In this document: in pieces, positions 18,764 to 27,702 of the stretch
Layout: each line of letters begins with the position of its first letter
Position numbering within the stretch: position 1 is the first letter of the stretch
Assembly: GCF_001742165.1 (NCBI RefSeq)
Contig: NZ_CP016443.1
Coordinates: 2,914,001 to 2,978,000 of the forward strand
Reading direction: 5' to 3'
Source: Burkholderia stabilis
GTDB taxonomy: Bacteria; Pseudomonadota; Gammaproteobacteria; Burkholderiales; Burkholderiaceae
DNA: 64,000 nt
The notes under the pieces: generated by a model
Told to the model about the DNA's origin: nothing
Database searches by the model: none
Seen by the model: only the letters and a program-made list of their open reading frames with translations
Program-made: the position numbers and the translations under genes

Positions 18764-18967
18764 ATGGATACCGGTATCGTCAAGTGGTTCAACGACAGCA
18801 AAGGCTTTGGCTTCATCACTCCGGACAAGGGCGGCGACGACCTGTTCGCTCATTTCTCCGAAATTCGGACCGACGGCTTCAAGACGCTGGCTGAAAATCA
18901 GAAAGTGAGCTTCGAAACGAAGCAAGGCCCGAAGGGTCTGCAAGCGGCCAACATCACGCCGCTGTAA
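18764..18967 (+). CDS. cspA: Cold-shock protein, CspA family
   Basis: 67 residues, one cold-shock OB-fold domain. It carries both RNA-binding motifs, KGFGFI (RNP1, 13-18) and DLFAHF (RNP2-like, 26-31), and the ending [13 protein letters not shown]. It acts as an RNA chaperone binding single-stranded nucleic acid. AAGGAA precedes the ATG. A GGCCTCC/GGAGGCC hairpin follows at 18982-19001 but lacks a T run. Which cspA paralogue it is cannot be said. Confidence 0.95.
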   Translation: MDTGIVKWFNDSKGFGFITPDKGGDDLFAHFSEIRTDGFKTLAENQKVSFETKQGPKGLQAANITPL

Positions 18968-19247
18968 AGTTTGAAGGACCTGGCCTCCACCGACGGAGGC
19001 CGGGTTGCAGCGACATCCTCACGGAGCCTGGTCTCCTACAGTTGGCGCGATCGCTTATTGCTGCGTTTGTTTTTTTCAGCAGCTTGCCAAGCGCCACACG
19101 CCTCGTTGCGATTCATTCTCCCCTCCGGCTGCAACGCCCATTTTTCGCTTTCCGACTGCTTCAGATTCGGCTCGCAATGGCCTTGAATCAGCGCGCCTGT
19201 GCACATTTCGCACGGCACGCACGCACTCGTACATCATTAAAATTAAA

Positions 19248-19472
19248 ATGCAAAACAATCGAATTCAACAGTACAACGGCTATGCCGTCCAACCCTCGGC
19301 GCATCGTTTGCCCGACGGTAGCTTTTCATCCAACCTGCTGCTCGAACGCACCGACAGCGCGCGCACCGAAGGCCGCTACCAGTTCTATTCGCTCGACTAT
19401 TTCGCGAGCGAAGCGCAGGCGCTGCAGCACTCGGCGCGCTGGGCACGCAACTGGGTCGACACGCGCGGTTAA
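19248..19472 (+). CDS. Small conserved hypothetical protein
   Basis: 74 residues: an N-terminal RIQQYNGYAVQPSAHRLPDG segment, then a short beta/alpha stretch ending ARWARNWVDTRG. There is no signal peptide. The ATG at 19248 follows an AT-rich stretch without a clear ribosome site, but the longer frame upstream is low-quality. The pattern resembles small stand-alone proteins often found beside cold-shock genes in Burkholderia (recollection, not tested). Function unknown. Confidence 0.6.
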   Translation: MQNNRIQQYNGYAVQPSAHRLPDGSFSSNLLLERTDSARTEGRYQFYSLDYFASEAQALQHSARWARNWVDTRG

Positions 19473-19628
19473 ACGCAGCGCCCCGGTGCGAGACGTCGAA
19501 CGCAGATGAAACAACCGGGCGCGACCCACACAGCGCGCCCGAACATCACGCGCGATCGATTCATCGAGCGGCATTCCCGCCAGCCCGGAAAGGGCTTCTC
19601 GTATCGGCGAACCGTTGCCTGAAACAGG

Positions 19629-19664
19629 AAAGGGGCGTCGCACGTTCGCGTGCGACGCCCCTTT
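19629..19664. terminator. Bidirectional terminator with UUCG-type loop
   Basis: A perfect 16-bp stem (AAAGGGGCGTCGCACG and its complement) is closed by a TTCG loop, with T-containing ends on both strands. It lies between the small gene ending at 19472 and the binding-protein gene ending at 19697 on the opposite strand, so it can serve both. Confidence 0.85.
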
Positions 19665-19696
19665 GCATTGACCGGCCCATGCGCCGGTCGCGTTCG

Positions 19697-20467
19697 TCAG
19701 TTGTAGATATCGAACGAGAAATATTTCTTCGCGATCCGCTGGTAAGTGCCGTCCTGAATCAAACTCGCGAGCGCCTGATTGATCTGCGTGCGCAGCGCAT
19801 CGTCATCCTTGCGCACGCCGATCGCCGACCCGACGCCCAGCGTCTTCGGATCGTGCAGCGGCGGCCCCGCGAACGCGAAGTTTGCCCCCTTCGCGGTCTT
19901 CAGGAAACCGAGATCGGCCTGCACCGACGATTGCAGCGACGCGTCGAGGCGCCCCGACAGCAAGTCCTGATACACGAGATCCTGCGTCTGGTACGTGCGG
20001 ACGATCACGCCCTTCGGCTCCCAGTACGTGCGTGCATAGGTTTCCTGCGTCGACCCCTGCTCGACGCCGACGCTCTTGCCCTGCAGCGATTCGGGCGTCG
20101 GCTGCAGGTTCGCGCCGCGCCGTGCGACGAGGCGCGGCGGCACGTTGTTGATCTTGTCCGTGAACGCGATCTGCGCGAGGCGCTTCTCGGTCACGCTCAT
20201 CGACGACAGCACGCCGTCGAACTTGCGCGCCTTCAGCGCCGGGATCATCCCGTCGAACGCGTTCTCGACCCACACGCAACGAACCTTCATCCGTTCGCAG
20301 ATCGCGTTGCCGAGATCGATGTCGAAGCCGACGAGCTTGCCGTCGGGCGCGAGCGATTCGAACGGCGCGTAGCTGGGATCGACGCCGAGGCGCAGGACCG
20401 CCGGGTCTTTCGCGGCGGCGGCGCCTGCCGCCAGCGCGAGCGCGGCGGCCAGAACGAATTTTTTCAT
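19697..20467 (-). CDS. Amino-acid ABC transporter periplasmic binding protein
   Basis: 256 residues: a signal peptide (1-19, MKKFVLAAALALAAGAAAA) then a family 3 solute-binding fold. LRLGVDPSYAPFESLAPDGKLVGFDIDLGNAICERM, AFDGMIPALKARKFDGVLSSMSVTEKR and GKSVGVEQGSTQETY are typical of Lys/Arg/Orn- or His-binding proteins. The ATG complementary to 20465-20467 has GGAG before it. No permease or ATPase gene is adjacent, so it is an orphan component that may dock on a transporter encoded elsewhere. It ends at the bidirectional terminator. Confidence 0.9.
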   Translation of the reverse strand: MKKFVLAAALALAAGAAAAKDPAVLRLGVDPSYAPFESLAPDGKLVGFDIDLGNAICERMKVRCVWVENAFDGMIPALKARKFDGVLSSMSVTEKRLAQIAFTDKINNVPPRLVARRGANLQPTPESLQGKSVGVEQGSTQETYARTYWEPKGVIVRTYQTQDLVYQDLLSGRLDASLQSSVQADLGFLKTAKGANFAFAGPPLHDPKTLGVGSAIGVRKDDDALRTQINQALASLIQDGTYQRIAKKYFSFDIYN

Positions 20468-20609
20468 GACTGTCTCCAATACCGATTGATGTTGTTTGTC
20501 GTGAAGCGAAGGTGCGGCCGATGGGCGTGACGGCCCGCGCCCGGCCATGCGCGGGCGGCTGGACGATCGCCGGAAGAGGCCGGCGCCCGCCCGGATCAGG
20601 GGTTCGGGT

Positions 20610-21839
20610 TCAGTGCGCGGCGCCGGTGATGCGCGCCATGCTGCGCCGGTAGCCGGCAGGCGAGAATGCGGCGTTCAGCGCGGCCATCGCGGCGATCACG
20701 CCGATATGCATCCACCACGCGATCGCGAAGCCGCCGCCCGCGTCGCGCAGCCAGCCGATCAACCAGGGGCTGGCAGCGACGGTCAGGAAGCCGACGCCTT
20801 GCACGAACGCGGCGAGCGCGCCCGCGAGCCGTGCGTCGGGCAGGTGGTCGAGCGTGACGATCAGGCTCATCGAGAAGAAGCCGCCGAGACCGAGGCCGAC
20901 GCTCGCGACCCAGAGCCACGGCGCGAACGCGGGCAGCGTCGCGAACCCGGCGAAGCCGGCCGCCTGCAGCGCGAGCGTGAGCCACAGCACGGTGCGACGG
21001 TCGGGCGAACGTTTCGCGAGCATCGGCATCGCGAGCGCGCCGGTCGCCTGGAACAGCGCCATCCACGCGAGCAGGTTGCCGCTCGCCTGCGGGCTCATGC
21101 CGACGCTGCGGTAGAACGCGGGCAGCCACGCGACGAGGCTCGCGTAGCCGCTGTTGCTGAGGCCGAAGAACAACGCGAGTTGCCACGCGCGCGGAATGCG
21201 CAGGAACGCGCTGATCGGCGCCGATGCGGTGCTCGCGTGCACGGCGTCGCGCGGCGCCTTCGCGCGCCACAGCGCGAGCGTGACGAAGGCGGGCACGGCC
21301 CACACGGCGAGCGCGAGATGCCAGCCGCCGTGCGCGGCGAGCCACGGGGCCGCGACCGCGCCGAACGCGCCGCCGCCGACCAGCGCAGCCGAATAGAGAC
21401 CCATCACGAGCGGCAGCCGGTCGACGAACCAGCGCTTTGCAAGGCCCGGCACGAGCGCCTGGACCACGGCGACGCCGGCGCCCGCGACGATCGCGGTCGC
21501 GATCAGACCGGTGCTGCCGTGCGTCCACAGGCGCGCGGTGCAGCCGATCGCGATCAGCGTCAGCGCGGCGCTCAGCGCGCGTTGCTCGCCGAAACGCCGC
21601 GCGAGCCCGACGCCGACGCCGGCCACCACACCCATCAGCACGAACGGCAGCGTGGTCAGCAGCGCGGCCGCGCGAAAGCCGAGGCCGGTATCGGCGCGCA
21701 CGACGTCGAGCACGGGGCCGAACGCGGTCAGGAACGGACGCAGGTTGAGCCCGGCCAGCACCAGCAGCGCGAGCGCGCCATAGGACACGGAAGCCGCATG
21801 CGGGCGATGTACGGCGTGCGCGGTGCCGGGGTCGGTCAT
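20610..21839 (-). CDS. MFS transporter, CynX/NimT-like
   Basis: A 409-residue permease with 12 predicted membrane segments. LLVLAGLNLRPFLTAFGPVLDVVRADTGL near the N-terminus is the signature of the CynX (cyanate)/NimT (nitroimidazole) branch. GGAG lies 9 nt before the ATG. It stands alone between the binding-protein gene and the XRE gene, all on the minus strand but with gaps. The substrate is unknown; cyanate is only a family label. Confidence 0.85.
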   Translation of the reverse strand: MTDPGTAHAVHRPHAASVSYGALALLVLAGLNLRPFLTAFGPVLDVVRADTGLGFRAAALLTTLPFVLMGVVAGVGVGLARRFGEQRALSAALTLIAIGCTARLWTHGSTGLIATAIVAGAGVAVVQALVPGLAKRWFVDRLPLVMGLYSAALVGGGAFGAVAAPWLAAHGGWHLALAVWAVPAFVTLALWRAKAPRDAVHASTASAPISAFLRIPRAWQLALFFGLSNSGYASLVAWLPAFYRSVGMSPQASGNLLAWMALFQATGALAMPMLAKRSPDRRTVLWLTLALQAAGFAGFATLPAFAPWLWVASVGLGLGGFFSMSLIVTLDHLPDARLAGALAAFVQGVGFLTVAASPWLIGWLRDAGGGFAIAWWMHIGVIAAMAALNAAFSPAGYRRSMARITGAAH

Positions 21840-22023
21840 CGGGATGCTCCAGGGAGGGGCCGGTGGCCCTGTGATGCGATGCCGAAAGGGTAAGCGCGCG
21901 CTACGCCAGGAGAAAATTAAATATTCGACTGCGAATCAGTGCGGATTGCGATGGGGCGGGGCGGGATGACGGGGACGGATGGGCGCGGCTGCGGCGGCGC
22001 GGGAGCGGCCGCCCGCGCAAGCA

Positions 22024-22884
22024 TCATGACGCGGCCGGCGCGTATTCAGCGGCAGCCTTTTCGCGCGCGGCCACCAGCGTCCGGATGCGCGCGCGATCGG
22101 CGACCGTCTCCGGCGTGAAGATCACGAGCGTCAGGTCGGGCCGGCCGCTGACGGCGAACGCCGAATATTCGAGCGCGATCCGCCCGACGGCCGGATGGCG
22201 CAGTTCCTTGGTGCCTTCTTCATGCGACCGGATATCGTGGTCGCGCCACAGCGCGTCGAACTCGGCGCTCGTCGCGCGCATCTCGTCGACGAACGCCTGC
22301 ACGGTGTGCGTCGCGCCGCCGCGTGCGACGTCCGCGCGAAACGCGCCCACCGCGAAGCGCGCGACCTGGTGCCAGTTCGACTGCGCGTCGCGCACGCGCG
22401 GATCGACGAAGATGAGCCGCAGGATGTTGCGCAGCGCGGGCGGCAGTGTCGCGTAGTCGGTCAGTGTCGCGGCCGCCGCGTCGTTCCACGCGACGACGTC
22501 CCACGTCGCCGAGCGCACGATCGCCGGGCTCGTTTCGAGCGAATCGAGCACGTGCTGCAGGCGCGGCGTCACGCTGTCGGTCGCGTGGTAGCGCACTTCG
22601 GGCGGATGGCCGAGGTCGATCAGGAACAGGTGCTCGCGCTCGGCGTCGTTCAGCAGCAATGCGCGCGCGAGCCGGTCGAGCACGTCGGCCGACGGCGCAC
22701 CGCCGCGCCCCTGTTCGAGCCACGTGTACCACGCGGCGCTGACGTGCGCACGCTGGGCGACTTCCTCGCGCCGCAGGCCCGGCGTGCGGCGGCGCGTGAC
22801 CGGCAGGCCGAGCGCGGCCGGGTCGAGTTTTTCGCGGCGATCCCGAAGGTACGCGCCGAGCAGGTTGTCGGATGCGTCTGCCAT
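22024..22884 (-). CDS. XRE-family regulator with MmyB-like ligand domain
   Basis: 286 residues. An N-terminal HTH (about 6-75) contains LRREEVAQRAHVSAAWYTWLEQGRG, typical of this subgroup. A MmyB-like ligand-binding domain (about 100-275) contains SPAIVRSATWDVVAWNDAAAA and HPAVGRIALEYSAFAV; such domains may bind a fatty acid. It is divergent from an SDR gene starting at 22980, with a perfect palindrome in between, the usual arrangement for these repressor/SDR pairs. Confidence 0.92.
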   Translation of the reverse strand: MADASDNLLGAYLRDRREKLDPAALGLPVTRRRTPGLRREEVAQRAHVSAAWYTWLEQGRGGAPSADVLDRLARALLLNDAEREHLFLIDLGHPPEVRYHATDSVTPRLQHVLDSLETSPAIVRSATWDVVAWNDAAAATLTDYATLPPALRNILRLIFVDPRVRDAQSNWHQVARFAVGAFRADVARGGATHTVQAFVDEMRATSAEFDALWRDHDIRSHEEGTKELRHPAVGRIALEYSAFAVSGRPDLTLVIFTPETVADRARIRTLVAAREKAAAEYAPAAS

Positions 22885-22897
22885 AGCCTGTTAGTTC

Positions 22898-22911
22898 GTT
22901 TACCGGTAAAC
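22898..22911. promoter_or_regulatory. Palindromic operator between XRE and SDR genes
   Basis: GTTTACCGGTAAAC is a perfect 14-bp palindrome, 13 bp before the XRE start and 68 bp before the SDR start. Its position suggests that the XRE protein binds it to repress itself and the SDR gene. Confidence 0.65.
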
Positions 22912-22979
22912 CGTCACGTCTTCACTGCGCGAGGCGGTCGCCAGATAGTAATCCTCCATTCCATCCGGAGGTACTGAAC

Positions 22980-23873
22980 ATGCGTGTCTTTGTCACTGGA
23001 GCATCGGGATTCGTCGGCTCCGCCGTCGTCGCCGAACTCGTCGCCGCGGGGCATGCGGTGCGTGGCCTCGCGCGTTCCGATGCGGCTGCCGCATCGGTCG
23101 CGGCGGCCGGCGCGGACGTCCTGCGCGGATCGCTGGAGGATCTCGACAGCCTGAAGCGCGGCGCCGATGCCGCCGACGCCGTGATCCATACCGGCTTCAA
23201 TCACGACTTCTCGCGCTTCGCGCAGAACTGCGAACTCGACCGCCGCGCGATCGAGACGCTCGGCGCGGCGCTCGCCGGGTCGGCGCGGCCGCTCGTCGTC
23301 ACGTCGGGCCTCGCGCTCGTCGCGCCCGGCCGCGAGGCGACCGAGGCCGATCCGCACGTGCCGGTTTCGGCAAGCTATCCGCGTGCGTCGGAAGCGACGG
23401 CGGTCGCGCTCGAAGCGCAGGGCGTGCATGCGTCGGTCGTGCGCCTGCCGCCGTCCGTACACGGCGACGGCGATCACGGTTTCGTGCCGCACCTGATCGC
23501 GTTCGCCAGGCAGAAGGGCGTATCGGCCTATATCGGCGATGGCGACAACCGCTGGCCGGCCGTGCACCGGCTCGATGCGGCGCGCGTGTACCGGCTCGCG
23601 ATCGAACGCGGTGCGGCCGGCGCGCGCTATCACGCGGTCGACGATACGGGGGTGCCGTTCCGCGAGATCGCGGCAGTGATCGGCCGCCGGCTGAACGTGC
23701 CGGTCGTCGCGAAACCGGCGGCGGAAGCCGGCGAACATTTCGGCTGGTTCGCGATGTTCGCGGGGATGGATGCGCCCGCAACCAGCGAGCGCACGCGTGC
23801 GTGGCTCGACTGGGCGCCGACGCAGCCGCGGCTGATCGCCGATATCGACAGGCCGCGGTATTTCGAAAGCTGA
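22980..23873 (+). CDS. Atypical SDR / NAD(P)-dependent epimerase-like protein
   Basis: 297 residues. The Rossmann motif GASGFVG (7-13) opens the protein. The usual YxxxK catalytic pair is replaced by SYPRASEA, so the Lys is missing, as in many atypical SDRs. RLPPSVHG and [22 protein letters not shown] are conserved in this group. GGAGG precedes the ATG. It is divergent from its likely XRE repressor. It probably reduces a small carbonyl or only binds nucleotide; the substrate is unknown. Confidence 0.88.
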   Translation: MRVFVTGASGFVGSAVVAELVAAGHAVRGLARSDAAAASVAAAGADVLRGSLEDLDSLKRGADAADAVIHTGFNHDFSRFAQNCELDRRAIETLGAALAGSARPLVVTSGLALVAPGREATEADPHVPVSASYPRASEATAVALEAQGVHASVVRLPPSVHGDGDHGFVPHLIAFARQKGVSAYIGDGDNRWPAVHRLDAARVYRLAIERGAAGARYHAVDDTGVPFREIAAVIGRRLNVPVVAKPAAEAGEHFGWFAMFAGMDAPATSERTRAWLDWAPTQPRLIADIDRPRYFES

Positions 23874-23935
23874 CGAACGGGCGGGGTGTGTCGTGGCGTT
23901 GCTTTCACACGGCGCGCCCCGCCCGCATTCACCGC

Positions 23936-24925
23936 TCAGACCGTCACGACGATCTTCCCGACCTGCGCGCCGGCTTCCATGTACCGATGCGCGTCGGCGA
24001 TGTCGTCGAACGCGAACGTGCGGTCGATCGACGGCTTCAGCGTGCCGGCCGCGAGCCCGTCGACGATGAAGCGCTTCGCGCGTTCGAGCCGCTGCGTATC
24101 GCCGGTAATTTCGAACAGCTCGTAGCCGCGCAGCGTCAGGTGGCGCGCGAGCAGGTCCATCACCGGCACCGGGATGTCGCGCGTGTCGAGCGCGCCGTAC
24201 TGGAAGAACGTGCCGTTCGTGCGCAGCGCGCGCAGCAGGTTCGCCGCGTCGGGGCCGCCGACCGGATCGAACACGACGCGCGCGCCGATGCCGCCCGTCA
24301 TCTCCGCCACCTGCTGCGGCAGGTCCGCCGGGCTGCCGACGATCACGTGCGCCGCGCCCGCGTCGAGCAGCGCCTGGCGCTTCGCTTCGCCGCGTGTCAG
24401 CGCGATCGGCACCGCGCCGACATGGTTCGCGATCTGGATCGCCGCCTGCCCGACGCTGCTCGACGCGGCGCCGATCAGCACCGCGTCGCCGCGCTGCAGG
24501 CCGCCGAGTTCGATCAGCGCGCCGTAAGCCGTGACGAACATCATCCACGTCGCGGCCGCTTCCTCGAACGACAGGCTGTCCGGGTGTTTGACGACCGCAT
24601 GCGCGGGCACGTTGACCACGTCGCCGTACATCCCGTAATCGGCGAACGAGAACGCCGGCACGACGCTCACCGCGTCGCCTTCGGCGAACCCGGTCACGTT
24701 GCTGCCGACCGCCGCGACGACGCCCGATGCCTCATAGCCGAGCGACGCGGGCAAGCGCGGCGTGAACGTATAGGCGCCGCTGCGGTACATCACTTCCGCG
24801 CGATTGAGGCCGATTGCCTTCACGCGCAAGCGGATTTCGTCGGTGCCCGGCGCGGGCACGTCGACGTTGTCGATCTGCAGCACGTCGGGGCCGCCGATGC
24901 GATGGAAACGAACGATGCGGGACAT
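23936..24925 (-). CDS. Zinc-independent quinone-oxidoreductase-like MDR protein
   Basis: A 329-residue medium-chain reductase. The N-terminal GroES-like domain has LGYEASGVVAAVGSNV, without the GHE zinc motif. The Rossmann domain has IGAASSSVGQAAIQIA, and VVFDPVGG follows. This fits NADPH:quinone reductase and related zinc-free enzymes, although automatic annotation often says zinc-dependent. It lies downstream of a LysR gene on the same strand with a strong dyad between them. It converges on the SDR gene. Confidence 0.88.
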   Translation of the reverse strand: MSRIVRFHRIGGPDVLQIDNVDVPAPGTDEIRLRVKAIGLNRAEVMYRSGAYTFTPRLPASLGYEASGVVAAVGSNVTGFAEGDAVSVVPAFSFADYGMYGDVVNVPAHAVVKHPDSLSFEEAAATWMMFVTAYGALIELGGLQRGDAVLIGAASSSVGQAAIQIANHVGAVPIALTRGEAKRQALLDAGAAHVIVGSPADLPQQVAEMTGGIGARVVFDPVGGPDAANLLRALRTNGTFFQYGALDTRDIPVPVMDLLARHLTLRGYELFEITGDTQRLERAKRFIVDGLAAGTLKPSIDRTFAFDDIADAHRYMEAGAQVGKIVVTV

Positions 24926-25009
24926 GAATGGCTCCTTCGATGAATGGGTGTCGATGAAGGAGCACTGTAGGCGGGTACCTGCGCCGGATAAACGCGCGAC
25001 GGAATCATT

Positions 25010-25034
25010 GATTGTTATTCGTCGAATAACAATC
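25010..25034. promoter_or_regulatory. LysR-type operator upstream of the quinone reductase gene
   Basis: GATTGTTATTC and GAATAACAATC are perfect 11-bp inverted arms around a 3-bp centre, 85 bp before the reductase start. AT-rich dyads of this kind are typical LTTR sites. The neighbouring LysR gene ends 14 bp away. A hairpin in RNA is possible, but no T run follows. Confidence 0.55.
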
Positions 25035-25048
25035 GGCGGGAACCTGTT

Positions 25049-25951
25049 TCACGCGGGATAGCGGCGCGCGATCAGCTCGGTGAGCCAGTCGATGAACGCG
25101 CGCACCTTGTCGGGCAGATGCGCGCGGTTCGGGTACAGCACGGAAATCGGCTTCGGCACGGCCGGCACGCCGGGCAGCAGTTCGATCAGTTGGCCCGAGT
25201 CGATGCTCGGCTGCAGCGCGGGCCGCAACGCGTACACGATGCCGAGGCCGGCCAGCCCGCAGGACAGCAGCGCTTCCGAGTTGTCCGTGAGGAGGCTGCT
25301 CGCGAGCTTCATCGAGACGGTTTCGCCTTTCTGGCGGAACGTCCATTCGAGCACCTTGCGATTGCTGCCGGAGAAGAAGTTGACCGCACGATGCGTGCGC
25401 AGGTCGTCGAGCGTGCGCGGCAAACCGTGGCGCGAAACATAAGTAGGAGACGCGCACATGACCATCGGCACCGCGCCGACCGTGCGCGCGATCATGCTCG
25501 AATCCTTCAGCGTGCCGATCCGCACGACGCAGTCGATGCCTTCGCCGATCAGGTCGGCCGGCTGGTCGCTCGTGCCGAGCACGAGCTCGATCTGCGGATA
25601 GCGCTGCTGGAAGTCGGGCAGCGCCGGAATGACGACCGTCTTCGCGAGTGCCAGCGCGATGTCGAGCCGCAGCCGGCCCTTCGGCACCGCGCGCTGCTTC
25701 GGGAACGATGCGAACGCGTCGTCGATGCTGCCGAGCAACTGCACGCAGCGCGTATAAAACGCTTCGCCTTCGGCGGTCATGCTCACGCGGCGCGTGCTGC
25801 GGTTCAGCAGCCGGATGCCGAGTTCCTGTTCGAGCTGCTGCACCGCTTTCGTCACGGCCGGGCGATGCAGTTGCAGCGCGTCGGCGGCCTGCGTGAAGTT
25901 GCCGCGCTCGACGATCTGTACGTAGATCTGCATCGTTTGCAGGCGGTCCAT
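25049..25951 (-). CDS. LysR-family transcriptional regulator
   Basis: 300 residues from the ATG complementary to 25949-25951. The HTH reads TMQIYVQIVERGNFTQAADALQLHRPAVTKAVQQLE, followed by an effector domain of the CrgA/DmlR-like subgroup (GRLRLDIALALAKTVVIPALPDFQQRYPQIEL). The open frame extends 17 codons upstream, but that part is not LTTR-like, and GGGAA precedes the chosen ATG. It lies upstream of the quinone reductase gene on the same strand and probably controls it from the dyad at 25010-25034. Confidence 0.9.
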   Translation of the reverse strand: MDRLQTMQIYVQIVERGNFTQAADALQLHRPAVTKAVQQLEQELGIRLLNRSTRRVSMTAEGEAFYTRCVQLLGSIDDAFASFPKQRAVPKGRLRLDIALALAKTVVIPALPDFQQRYPQIELVLGTSDQPADLIGEGIDCVVRIGTLKDSSMIARTVGAVPMVMCASPTYVSRHGLPRTLDDLRTHRAVNFFSGSNRKVLEWTFRQKGETVSMKLASSLLTDNSEALLSCGLAGLGIVYALRPALQPSIDSGQLIELLPGVPAVPKPISVLYPNRAHLPDKVRAFIDWLTELIARRYPA

Positions 25952-26048
25952 GGCGTTCCCGGATGTCGTGGCGAACGGCCATCTTCGCATACGGCCCGGC
26001 ACCGGCGCGACACCTGTGCGCGGCCGACCGCACGCCGCGCGTCAAACG

Positions 26049-27428
26049 TCATTCGACCGGATGCAGATCCTGCAGCAGCGTCGGCACGAGTTCCGACACG
26101 GTCGGGTGGATGTGCATCGCGCGGCTGATCGTCGTGTACGGCGCGCCGGCGGCCATCACGTCGAGCATCCCGTGCACGACTTCGTCGCCCGTCACGCCGA
26201 GAATCGACGCGCCGAGGATCGCATGGCTGTCCGCGTCGACGATCACCTTCATGAAACCCTGGCTCTCGCCTTTCTCCACCGCGCGGCCGACGCGCGTCAT
26301 CGGGCGCGTGCCGACGAGCAGCCGGCGGCCCGTCTGCTTCGCTTCCGCGAGTGTCATGCCGACGCGGCCGAGCGGCGGGTCGATATACATCGCGTAGGCC
26401 GTGATGCGGTCGGACACCTTGCGCGGATCGTTGTCGAGCAGGTTGGCCGCGACGATCTCGTAGTCGTTGTACGCGGTGTGCGTGAACGCGCCGCGCCCGT
26501 TGCAGTCGCCGAGCGCCCAGATGCCGGGCACGTTCGTGCGCAACTGCTCGTCGACGGTGATGTAGCCGCGCGCGTCGGTGTCGACGCCGGCCCGGTCGAG
26601 CCCGAGATCGTCGGTGTTCGGCACGCGCCCGACCGCGAGCAGCAGGTGCGAGCCGGCGACTTCGCGGCCGCCGCCCGCGCAGTCGAGGCCGACCACGATG
26701 CTGCTGCCGTCGCGTCGCGCGCTCAGGCAGTTCGCGTCGAGCTGCACGTCGATCCCTTCGTTTTCGAGAATCTCGCGCACGGCTTGCGAGACGTCGTCGT
26801 CCTCGCGACGGATCAGGCGCGAGCCCTTCTCGACGATCGTGACTTTCGCGCCGAAGCGGCGGTACATCTGGCCGAACTCGAGCCCGACGTAGCTGCCGCC
26901 GACGATGACGAGATGTTCGGGCAGGAAGTCGACGTCCATCATCGTCGAGTTGGTCAGGTACGGCACCGCGTCGAGGCCTGGCATCGGCGGCACCTGCGCG
27001 CGTCCGCCGACGTTGATGAAGATGCGCTCCGCCTCGAGCAGTTCGTCGCCGACGCGCACCGCGTCGGCCCGCTCGAAGCGGGCGTGCCCCTGGAACACGG
27101 TCGTGTTGGCGAGGCCGCGCACCCATTGCTCGACGCCGTGGGTCGAGCGGCCGGAGATCTGGTCCTTGCGCGCCTTCACGGCTTTCATGTCGACGGTGAC
27201 GGGGCCGCCGACCGACACGCCGTATTCGCCCGCGCGGCGTGCGAGCTGCGCGGCGTACGCGCTTGCGATCAGCGTCTTGGTCGGAATGCAGCCGGTGTTC
27301 ACGCAGGTGCCGCCGAAGCGGCCGCGTTCGACGATCGCCACTTTCATGCCCGCGCCGGACAGCCGCGCGGCGAGGGGCGGCCCGGCTTGCCCGGTGCCGA
27401 TGACGATCGCATCGAAGTGTTGCGTCAT
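26049..27428 (-). CDS. FAD-dependent pyridine nucleotide-disulfide oxidoreductase
   Basis: 459 residues. An FAD site (GTGQAG, 11-16) is followed by the redox disulfide CVNTGC (Cys42, Cys47), a second Rossmann motif in GGSYVGLEF, and a C-terminal HPTVSE with the His/Glu pair of active disulfide reductases. It is often labelled mercuric reductase, but it lacks the N-terminal HMA domain and the C-terminal Cys pair of MerA. It is closer in outline to RclA/YkgC-like enzymes. The ATG has a perfect AGGAGG before it; the longer open frame is the repeat-containing leader. Substrate unknown. Confidence 0.88.
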   Translation of the reverse strand: MTQHFDAIVIGTGQAGPPLAARLSGAGMKVAIVERGRFGGTCVNTGCIPTKTLIASAYAAQLARRAGEYGVSVGGPVTVDMKAVKARKDQISGRSTHGVEQWVRGLANTTVFQGHARFERADAVRVGDELLEAERIFINVGGRAQVPPMPGLDAVPYLTNSTMMDVDFLPEHLVIVGGSYVGLEFGQMYRRFGAKVTIVEKGSRLIRREDDDVSQAVREILENEGIDVQLDANCLSARRDGSSIVVGLDCAGGGREVAGSHLLLAVGRVPNTDDLGLDRAGVDTDARGYITVDEQLRTNVPGIWALGDCNGRGAFTHTAYNDYEIVAANLLDNDPRKVSDRITAYAMYIDPPLGRVGMTLAEAKQTGRRLLVGTRPMTRVGRAVEKGESQGFMKVIVDADSHAILGASILGVTGDEVVHGMLDVMAAGAPYTTISRAMHIHPTVSELVPTLLQDLHPVE

Positions 27429-27550
27429 GACGTCCTCCTGCGCGGGTGCGACGTGAGAAGGCGGGCGGGCGAGCCGCGTGCGGCGCCGCGTCGTGCGACG
27501 GCGAGCGCTTATGGTAGTCCTGTTGGCGCGGGGCTGCGAGTGCCTGAAGG

Positions 27551-27604
27551 GCGAGAAGGACGAGAAGGACGAGAAGGACGAGAAGGGCGAGAAGGGCGAG
27601 AAGG
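27551..27604. repeat. 9-bp tandem repeat (six units)
   Basis: Six units of (G/A)CGAGAAGG in the 274-bp gap between the oxidoreductase start and the next gene, about 120 bp upstream of the oxidoreductase ATG. Units 1, 5 and 6 begin with G and units 2-4 with A. The rest of the gap shows no gene. Confidence 0.85.
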
Positions 27605-27702
27605 GCGAAGCGTCGGCGAGCGCGAGTGACGGGCCGCGCGCTGGTGCGCGCGGGAGGCGCCCGGCGCGCCGCAATCGGTCGCGGCGCGCTCCACCGGTCG
27701 CG

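Noticed and set aside
23878..23925. Convergent terminator between the SDR and quinone reductase genes.
   Set aside because: GGGCGGGG/CCCCGCCC arms exist but the loop is about 30 nt and no T run follows, so it is not listed as a terminator.
26049..27428. Mercuric reductase (merA).
   Set aside because: It lacks the HMA domain and the C-terminal vicinal cysteines needed for Hg(II). It has the His/Glu pair of ordinary disulfide reductases, and no mer genes are near.
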